Part shown: in pieces, positions 59,026 through 64,000 of the stretch
How the letters are laid out: the number at the start of each line of letters is the position of its first letter
Numbering within the stretch: the stretch's first letter is position 1
Notes under the pieces: model-generated
Told to the model about the DNA's origin: nothing
The model's input: the letters and a program-made list of their open reading frames with translations, nothing else
Database searches by the model: none
Made by a program: the position numbers and the translations under genes
DNA from: Pseudomonas sichuanensis
GTDB lineage: Bacteria > Pseudomonadota > Gammaproteobacteria > Pseudomonadales > Pseudomonadaceae
DNA length: 64,000 nucleotides
Assembly (NCBI RefSeq): GCF_003231305.1
Contig: NZ_QKVM01000020.1
Coordinates: forward strand, 33,896-97,895
Direction: 5' to 3'

Positions 59026-59907
59026 TCAGTAGACCACGGCCAGGAACGGCAGGTAGGTGACCTTCAGGCCGTACCGTTGCTCAAGCGTGCGCAACAGCGC
59101 ATGAGGGTCGTCGAGGTCGAACACACCACTGACCTGGAGGGCAGCAAGCTGTTGGTCGGGGATGAAGATACGCCCATGCTGGTAGCGCTCCAGTTCGGCC
59201 AGTACCTGGCCCAGGGGTTTGCCATTGAAGATCAGCTTGCCGCGCTGCCAGGCGGTCTGGGCGCCGGCATCCGGCGTCGGCTGAAGCACTTGGCCGCCGA
59301 CTCGGGCCTCGCCCTGGGCCAGGACCACGCGGTTGCCCTCAGGTTGGCGGCGCACGCTGAACACCGCCGCACTGCCGCTGACCGGCTCGCCGCCGGCCTC
59401 CACCACGAACGGACGGGGATCATCGACCGTCTCGAACAGGGCTTCACCGGCCTGCAGCACCACCTTGCGCTGGTCGGCACTGTACGCCACCGACACGGCA
59501 CTGGCGCTGTTGAGGGTGACCCGCGAGCCATCGGCCAGGGTCAGGCTCTGCCGCTGGCCAACGCTGGTGTGGTAGTCCGCCTCCCATACCGGCACCTGCT
59601 GCCAGGCGCCGTAGCCGACCATCAGCATCGCCAGCGAGGCGGCGATGGCAGACACCCGGCGCCATCTGCGCGGTGCAGGTGGCTGCTGGAGCGCTTGTGC
59701 GGTGGGGGTGTGACCAAGGTCCTGCCACAGCGCCTGGGCTTCGCGAGCGGCCTCGGCATGGGCCGCGCTCAGTTGGCACCAGCGCTGGTAGCGCGCCCGG
59801 TCGGCCGCCGTGGCCGTGCCCGAATGCAGCAGGACCTGCCAGTCGAGGGCATCGTCGCTAAGGTCGCTGAGCGGGTGAGGTGCAGGCATGGCGGCGGTGT
59901 CATTCAT
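59026..59907 (-). CDS. fecR: FecR-family anti-sigma factor / sigma regulator
   Basis: A 293-residue inner-membrane protein. An N-terminal cytoplasmic DUF4880-like region (DALDWQVLLHSGTATAADRARYQRWCQ) binds the sigma factor. One membrane segment follows at about 85-102 (VSAIAASLAMLMVGYGAW). The periplasmic FecR domain contains GQRQSLTLADGSRVTLNSAS and VVLAQGEARVGGQVL, and the C-terminal part QVSGVFDLDDPHALLRTLEQRYG meets the receptor's STN domain. It overlaps the sigma gene by eight bases. Confidence 0.95.
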   Translation of the reverse strand: MNDTAAMPAPHPLSDLSDDALDWQVLLHSGTATAADRARYQRWCQLSAAHAEAAREAQALWQDLGHTPTAQALQQPPAPRRWRRVSAIAASLAMLMVGYGAWQQVPVWEADYHTSVGQRQSLTLADGSRVTLNSASAVSVAYSADQRKVVLQAGEALFETVDDPRPFVVEAGGEPVSGSAAVFSVRRQPEGNRVVLAQGEARVGGQVLQPTPDAGAQTAWQRGKLIFNGKPLGQVLAELERYQHGRIFIPDQQLAALQVSGVFDLDDPHALLRTLEQRYGLKVTYLPFLAVVY

Positions 59908-60418
59908 GGTTGTGCTTGAGCCAGTCGCGGCAATGGCGCAGGGCCTGGCCGATGTATTTTGCCACCATGCTCTCGGAAACGCCCAGCCGTTGTGCGATCT
60001 GCGCCTGGGTCAGGCCCTCGATGCGATTGAGCAGCAGCGCCTGGCGCGCATTGGCGGACAACTGCAACAACGCTTCGTCGAGTATCTGCAAGCGCTCGCG
60101 TGCGAGCAACGCGGCTTCCGGCGCGGGTGCAGGGCATGCGACCTCCCCTGCCCCAGCGCTGTCATCGTGGCTGGCTGCCAGCCGCTGTTCACGCCGCTGA
60201 GCGTCGATCGCCAGGTTGCCGGCAACGCGAAAGATGAAGCTGCGGGCATGCAGCACCTGAACGGCCTGCGCGTCGATTTTGACCAGCTTCAGGTAGGTTT
60301 CCTGGGCCACGTCGGCGGCGCGCTGGCGGTCGCGCATGCGCCGGGTCAGGAACTGCAGCAGGTCGTCGTAATGCTCCTGGAAACTTGCCAGCAGCCCGGA
60401 CACGGGAGACGTCAGCAT
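59900..60418 (-). CDS. fecI: FecI-type extracytoplasmic-function sigma factor
   Basis: A 172-residue ECF sigma factor of the iron-starvation group. Region 2 is DDLLQFLTRRMRDRQRAADVAQETYLKL and region 4 is VSESMVAKYIGQALRHCRDW with QALLLNRIEGLTQAQIAQRLG. It directs transcription of the receptor when the ligand is bound. A probable Fur box lies 42 bases upstream. The symbol denotes the family; the gene differs from the citrate system. Confidence 0.94.
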   Translation of the reverse strand: MLTSPVSGLLASFQEHYDDLLQFLTRRMRDRQRAADVAQETYLKLVKIDAQAVQVLHARSFIFRVAGNLAIDAQRREQRLAASHDDSAGAGEVACPAPAPEAALLARERLQILDEALLQLSANARQALLLNRIEGLTQAQIAQRLGVSESMVAKYIGQALRHCRDWLKHNHE

Positions 60419-60459
60419 CGGTAGGTGAAAGGCCGTCGGGAAAGATTATCGGGCGTTAA

Positions 60460-60474
60460 TGAGAAACAGTATCT
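60460..60474. promoter_or_regulatory. Probable Fur box before the fecI-fecR-receptor unit
   Basis: TGAGAAACAGTATCT matches the 7-1-7 Fur consensus TGATAAT-N-ATTATCA at 10 of 14 positions, 42 bases upstream of fecI. Iron control of such cassettes is general, which supports the call. Confidence 0.55.
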
Positions 60475-60554
60475 TTCATAACGCGCCGTACTTTCAACGC
60501 CGCCGTGCATTTGCCACACTGCAGGCTCGCCCGTAAGTCGAGGCTGTGAACGCC

Positions 60555-61025
60555 ATGCTTGTCCGCTGCTGCCTGATCCTGCTGTTGGCCCTTGGCCTCA
60601 ATGCCTGCGCGCTGTTGCAGAACCGCGACCCCCTGAACATCAGTGTGATCGGCATAGACCCCCTGCCCGGCCAGGACCTGGAGATCCGCATGGCGGTGAA
60701 GATCCGCGTGCAGAACCCCAACGAAACACCGGTCGACTTCAATGGCATCGCGCTCAATCTCGAGGTCAACGACCAGCCCCTGGCGGCTGGCGTGAGTGAC
60801 CAGCGTGGGCACATCGGCCGCTATGACGAAGCCGTGATCGTGGTGCCGGTGAGCGTCACCGCCTTCGCCTTTCTGCGCCAGGCCTACGGCCTGAGCCGGG
60901 CGGATTCACTGCAAGGGCTGCCTTATGTGCTGCGCGGCAAACTGGCCGGCGGCCCGCTGGGTACTGTGCGTTTCACCGACAAAGGCAAACTGGATTTGCC
61001 TGCTGCCACAGCAGCCGGCTGGTAA
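60555..61025 (+). CDS. LEA14-like (type 2 LEA/WHy) lipoprotein
   Basis: A 156-residue lipoprotein. The lipobox LNAC follows a short signal (LVRCCLILLLALGLNAC). The LEA type 2 domain reads LEIRMAVKIRVQNPNETPVDFNGIALNLEVND, typical of the water-stress/hypersensitive (WHy) domain. Role unknown, probably in the outer membrane. The ATG at 60555 is preferred over an upstream GTG at 60546 that overlaps its ribosome binding site. Confidence 0.88.
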   Translation: MLVRCCLILLLALGLNACALLQNRDPLNISVIGIDPLPGQDLEIRMAVKIRVQNPNETPVDFNGIALNLEVNDQPLAAGVSDQRGHIGRYDEAVIVVPVSVTAFAFLRQAYGLSRADSLQGLPYVLRGKLAGGPLGTVRFTDKGKLDLPAATAAGW

Positions 61026-61053
61026 ACATCCTGAATTGGTAAAGGAGCTACCA

Positions 61054-61614
61054 ATGTCTTCTACGCCTGAACTGAAAACCGCCCGGCTGCTGCTGCGCCC
61101 CTTGCAACTGAGCGACGCAGAGGCCATCCAGCAACTGTTCCCCCACTGGGAAGTGGTGCGCTACCTGAATGCCCTGGTGCCGTGGCCCTACCCGCAGGAT
61201 GGTGCCTTGCGCTACCTGCGCGATATCTGCCTGCCGGCGATCGCTGCGGGGTGTGAGTGGCACTGGTCGATCCGCCTGCTCGAACGCCCGCAGCAACTGA
61301 TCGGCAGCATCAGCCTGATGGACCTGCCCGACAACAACCGCGGTTTCTGGCTGGCACCCGCCCAACAGGGCCGGGGCTATATGACAGAGGCCTGCGCGGT
61401 GGTCGATGGGTTCTGGTTCAACACCTTGCAGCGCGAGGTGATGCGCGTGCCCAAGGCGGCGCCCAATGAAGCGTCCAGACGGGTTTCCCAGCGCGGCGGC
61501 ATGCGCCTGCTGCGCACTGGGCAAGGCAACTTCGTGAGCGGTTGCCTGGCGCAGGAAGTGTGGGAGATCACTCGGCAGGAGTGGCTCGACCTGGGTGGTG
61601 CCGGGGCCGGTTGA
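61054..61614 (+). CDS. GNAT-family acetyltransferase (RimJ/RimL-like)
   Basis: A 186-residue acetyltransferase of the RimJ/RimL type, starting LKTARLLLRPLQLSDAEAIQQLF. The CoA-binding motif is FWLAPAQQGRGYMTEACAVVD and the following helix contains PNEASRRVSQRGGMRLL. AGGAG lies seven bases before the ATG. Its substrate (ribosomal protein, peptide or amine) is unknown. Confidence 0.9.
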   Translation: MSSTPELKTARLLLRPLQLSDAEAIQQLFPHWEVVRYLNALVPWPYPQDGALRYLRDICLPAIAAGCEWHWSIRLLERPQQLIGSISLMDLPDNNRGFWLAPAQQGRGYMTEACAVVDGFWFNTLQREVMRVPKAAPNEASRRVSQRGGMRLLRTGQGNFVSGCLAQEVWEITRQEWLDLGGAGAG

Positions 61615-61626
61615 GCGTGCCCTGGC

Positions 61627-61890
61627 TCAGCGGCCGGCGTTGGCGGCGGCCATCAGCTTGTTGACCTCGCTGCGCACCAGTTGGGTGAACTCGGGCGGCG
61701 ACATGCCGTCCAGTTCGGCACGCACCCACTCCGCCCACTTGCCCTTGCGTCGTGGCTTTTCTGCAATCAGCCGCCCTGCTTCACCCTTGGCCTTGGCCAG
61801 ATTGCCTTGCCAGTATTGGAACAACCGCGCTTTCTCTGCCTCGATCTGCGCCCGTTCCGCGAAGCTCATGTTGGCCAGATTGAAACTCAT
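61627..61890 (-). CDS. Small basic protein of unknown function
   Basis: An 87-residue soluble protein, helical and charged (SFAERAQIEAEKARLFQYWQGN, EKPRRKGKWAEWVRAELDGM). No family is recognised. Its stop is 12 bases from the convergent GNAT stop. The start at 61890 gives MSFNLANMSFAERAQIEAE. Confidence 0.68.
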   Translation of the reverse strand: MSFNLANMSFAERAQIEAEKARLFQYWQGNLAKAKGEAGRLIAEKPRRKGKWAEWVRAELDGMSPPEFTQLVRSEVNKLMAAANAGR

Positions 61891-62018
61891 GGGTAATACC
61901 TGCCACTGGAAAATGGGCGCTATCTTACACCGTAGCGGCCGAGGGTCGGTAAGTCGCTGCAACTTTCCCGACGCCACGGCATCCACTGTTCAACCCCACT
62001 CTGCACGAGGACGTGTAC

Positions 62019-62339
62019 ATGGCCAGGCATACCGCCGCGCGAAACAATGGTGAACAGATCAAGGACCAAGTGTTCAGCGAACTCCAGGCGTTGATCGAGG
62101 AGTCCGAAAAACTGCTCAGTGACAGTGCATCGCTGGTCGGCGAAGATGCCGACGGCCTGCGCGCCCAACTGGGGCTCAAGCTGCGCCAGGCCCGTGACGC
62201 CACCAGCCGCCTGGGCCAGAAGGCGCAACCTGTGGTCGATGCCACGGAGCAATACCTCGGCGGTCATCCGTGGCAGACGGTGGCGATTTCCGCAGGCTTC
62301 GGGCTGGTGGTGGGCCTGCTGCTGGGGCGCCGCCAATAA
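62019..62339 (+). CDS. DUF883 family protein (ElaB/YqjD-like)
   Basis: A 106-residue protein with a charged helical N-terminal part (EQIKDQVFSELQALIEESEKLL) and a C-terminal single membrane segment with a glycine-rich turn (VAISAGFGLVVGLLLGRRQ). ElaB/YqjD proteins bind ribosomes at the inner membrane in stationary phase. ATG at 62019 has GAGG upstream. Confidence 0.9.
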   Translation: MARHTAARNNGEQIKDQVFSELQALIEESEKLLSDSASLVGEDADGLRAQLGLKLRQARDATSRLGQKAQPVVDATEQYLGGHPWQTVAISAGFGLVVGLLLGRRQ

Positions 62340-62346
62340 CGGCCGG

Positions 62347-62964
62347 TCAGGCCGCGCGGGCCATGGGGATGCCGCTGTGGAAGCGCATCTCCTGGTCGGG
62401 CGAGCTGATCAGTTCGGCTTCCGCCTCGCGCACTTGTTCGACGACTCGGGCGATCTCGGCTTCATCGCCGTACACATGGGCCAGCTTGAGGTAACCCTGA
62501 TAGTGCCGGGCTTCGCTCTTGAGCAGCCCGTGGTAGAAGGTGCCTAGCTCTTCGTCCAGGTGCGGTACGAGGGCAGCAAAACGTTCGCAGCTGCGCGCCT
62601 CGATAAAAGCCCCCACTACCAGCGTGTCCACCAGCTTCACCGGCTCGTGGGCACGCACCAGGCGACGCAGACCCGAGGCGTAACGCCCGGCCGACACCGG
62701 CCGCAACGGTACACCGCGTCGCTTCATCAGCCGTAGCACCTGCTCGTGGTGCACCAGCTCTTCACGGGCCAGGCGCGACATCATGTTGATCAAGTCAAGG
62801 TGGGTGTTGTACTTGGCGATCAGGCTCAATGCCGTGCTGGCCGCCTTGAATTCACAGTTCTTGTGATCGATCAGCAGGGTTTCCTGGTCGGCCAGCGCCG
62901 CCTCGATCCAGGCGTCTGGGGTGCGGCAGCCGAGGAAGGCGTCGATTTCAGGAATCTGGGACAT
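62347..62964 (-). CDS. miaE: tRNA 2-methylthio-N6-isopentenyladenosine hydroxylase MiaE
   Basis: A 205-residue non-heme di-iron monooxygenase that hydroxylates the isopentenyl group of ms2i6A37 in tRNA, an oxygen-dependent step. Di-iron ligands fit CEFKAAS, REELVHHEQVL (ExxH), IEARSCERFA and KSEARHYQGYL (ExxH). The start at 62964 (MSQIPEIDAFLGC) is chosen; the frame upstream to 62979 adds a few residues only. Confidence 0.93.
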   Translation of the reverse strand: MSQIPEIDAFLGCRTPDAWIEAALADQETLLIDHKNCEFKAASTALSLIAKYNTHLDLINMMSRLAREELVHHEQVLRLMKRRGVPLRPVSAGRYASGLRRLVRAHEPVKLVDTLVVGAFIEARSCERFAALVPHLDEELGTFYHGLLKSEARHYQGYLKLAHVYGDEAEIARVVEQVREAEAELISSPDQEMRFHSGIPMARAA

Positions 62965-63119
62965 AACACTCACAATCACGAAAGATATCTGCAGGACCGG
63001 CGATTATACCGGCGCCAGCTTCGAGTGCCAGTGGCTATTCTTGACGCATATCAAGCGGCGGCAGGAGGTACGCCGACTATAGTCAGGCATTGGTCGCCAT
63101 CCAGAAGGGAGTTCACGCC

Positions 63120-63983
63120 ATGCAAGCCGTTCGCAGCATCCTTGTCGTTCTCGACCCCGAGCACGCCCACAGCCGCGCCCTGACCCGGGCCAAGCTGATC
63201 GCCGGCGTGACCGGCGCTCGCCTGCACCTGCTGATGTGCGACAAGAAGCATGACCACAGTGCGCTGCTGAGCCTGCTCAGCAGCCAGTTGCATGATGACG
63301 GGTATGACAATGTCACCCACGAGCAGGCCTGGCACGACACGCTGCACGAATCCATCATCAGCGTGCAGCAGGCCGAAGGTTGCGAGCTGGTCATCAAGGA
63401 GCATCGGCCGGATAACCCGCTGCGCAAGGCACTGCTCACGCCCAGCGACTGGAAGCTGCTGCGTCAGTGCCCTTGCGCGGTGCTGATGGTCAAGAGTGAG
63501 CGGCCGTGGACGGGTGGTGTGATCCTGGCAGCGGTGGATGTGGGCAACCAGGATGAAGACCACCGCAGGCTGCATACGAGCATCATCGACCATGGCTATG
63601 CCATTGCCAGCCTGGCCAAAGGTGAGCTTCATGTGATCAGCGCACACCCCTCGCCCATGCTGTCCGCGTCCGACCCGGTTTACCAGCTTACCGAGACCAT
63701 CGAGCAGCGCTATCGCGATGCCTGCAAGGCCTTCCAGGCAGAGTTCGACATCAGCGAGGAGCGCCTGCACGTAGCCGAGGGGCCGGCTGATGTACTGATT
63801 CCCTTTACCGAGAAGAAGTACGACGCTGTGGTGACCATCATCGGTACCGTGGCGCGGACAGGCATTTCAGGAGCCTTGATCGGTAACACCGCTGAAGTGG
63901 TGCTGGACGCGCTCGAAGGTGATGTACTGGTGCTCAAGAGCGAGGAAGTGACCGCGCACCTTGCCGAACTGGCTCGCGGCTGA
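63120..63983 (+). CDS. Tandem-domain universal stress protein (UspA/UspE-like)
   Basis: A 287-residue cytoplasmic protein with two Usp domains. The first (1-135) opens QAVRSILVVLDPEHAHSRAL and contains ELVIKEHRPDNPLRKALLTPSDWKLL with an ATP-site-like loop. The second (145-285) opens GGVILAAVDVGNQDED and ends with a G-rich nucleotide-binding segment, GTVARTGISGALIGNTAEVVL. Such proteins are induced by stress and stasis. The ATG at 63120 has AAGGGAG upstream. Confidence 0.92.
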   Translation: MQAVRSILVVLDPEHAHSRALTRAKLIAGVTGARLHLLMCDKKHDHSALLSLLSSQLHDDGYDNVTHEQAWHDTLHESIISVQQAEGCELVIKEHRPDNPLRKALLTPSDWKLLRQCPCAVLMVKSERPWTGGVILAAVDVGNQDEDHRRLHTSIIDHGYAIASLAKGELHVISAHPSPMLSASDPVYQLTETIEQRYRDACKAFQAEFDISEERLHVAEGPADVLIPFTEKKYDAVVTIIGTVARTGISGALIGNTAEVVLDALEGDVLVLKSEEVTAHLAELARG

Positions 63984-64000
63984 CGCGCTATAGCGCCCTG

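Noticed and set aside
63985..63996. GCGCTATAGCGC palindrome after the stress protein
   Set aside because: It is too short and too near the window end to assign as terminator or operator.

Overview
The window is a gene-dense, GC-rich chromosomal segment of a fluorescent Pseudomonas, most likely the P. putida group. The evidence is the gacA-uvrC-pgsA-tRNA-Gly block, a nuoA-N operon with fused nuoCD just downstream of a P. putida-type aceA region, a second elongation factor G gene, and eleven loci of the short REP palindrome (core CCCGCTCCCAC with CGCGGGTAAA or CGCGGGGCAAG) typical of that group. No prophage, integrase, transposase, CRISPR array, rRNA gene or replication origin was seen.

Layout. 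0.3-3.2 kb: an aldo/keto reductase, a DUF1348 protein and, on the minus strand, a short protein whose C-terminal half looks like a NEL-type E3 ubiquitin ligase. 3.4-6.6 kb: the minus-strand block gacA (TTG start), uvrC, pgsA and tRNA-Gly(GCC). 6.7-13.3 kb: an XRE regulator, an A+T-richer orphan gene, a GNAT enzyme, DUF488, a Pit phosphate transporter, a GST, two coupled lipoproteins (DUF4398 and OmpA-like) and a thioesterase. 13.3-17.4 kb: an amino-acid permease, a divergent LysR regulator and a class III aminotransferase, with the same ATTC-N7-GAAT dyad in front of both promoter regions. 17.4-25.7 kb: two small unknowns, EF-G2, a SulP transporter, a secretin-like periplasmic protein, isocitrate lyase with a 500-base leader, and a YhhN protein. 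25.7-41.1 kb: an A+T-rich regulatory region with a Fur-box-like site, then the 13-gene complex I operon with a strong terminator. 41.2-46 kb: a TonB receptor, an AI-2E family exporter and TrhP. 46-49.8 kb: a copper cluster (copA, copB, DUF411, YqaA-like) preceded by a CopR-type box. 49.8-53.1 kb: DinB, ZapE, a YliI-type dehydrogenase and a small secreted protein. 53.4-56.5 kb: an agmatinase/ureohydrolase and a polyamine-binding protein divergent from a LysR gene, with a TTGC-N7-GCAA dyad between them. 56.5-60.4 kb: an iron-responsive FecI-FecR-receptor set with a probable Fur box. 60.5-64 kb: a LEA14-like lipoprotein, a GNAT enzyme, DUF883, MiaE and a tandem universal stress protein.

How it fits together. 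Most of the window is core metabolism: respiration, glyoxylate shunt, DNA repair, phospholipid synthesis, translation and tRNA modification. Accessory transport and metal-handling cassettes sit around it. The least ordinary items are the LRR-less NEL-like protein downstream of the tRNA, the iron-box-like A+T-rich region ahead of nuo, the shared LysR dyads, the copper box that overlaps a stop codon, and the long perfect REP hairpins.
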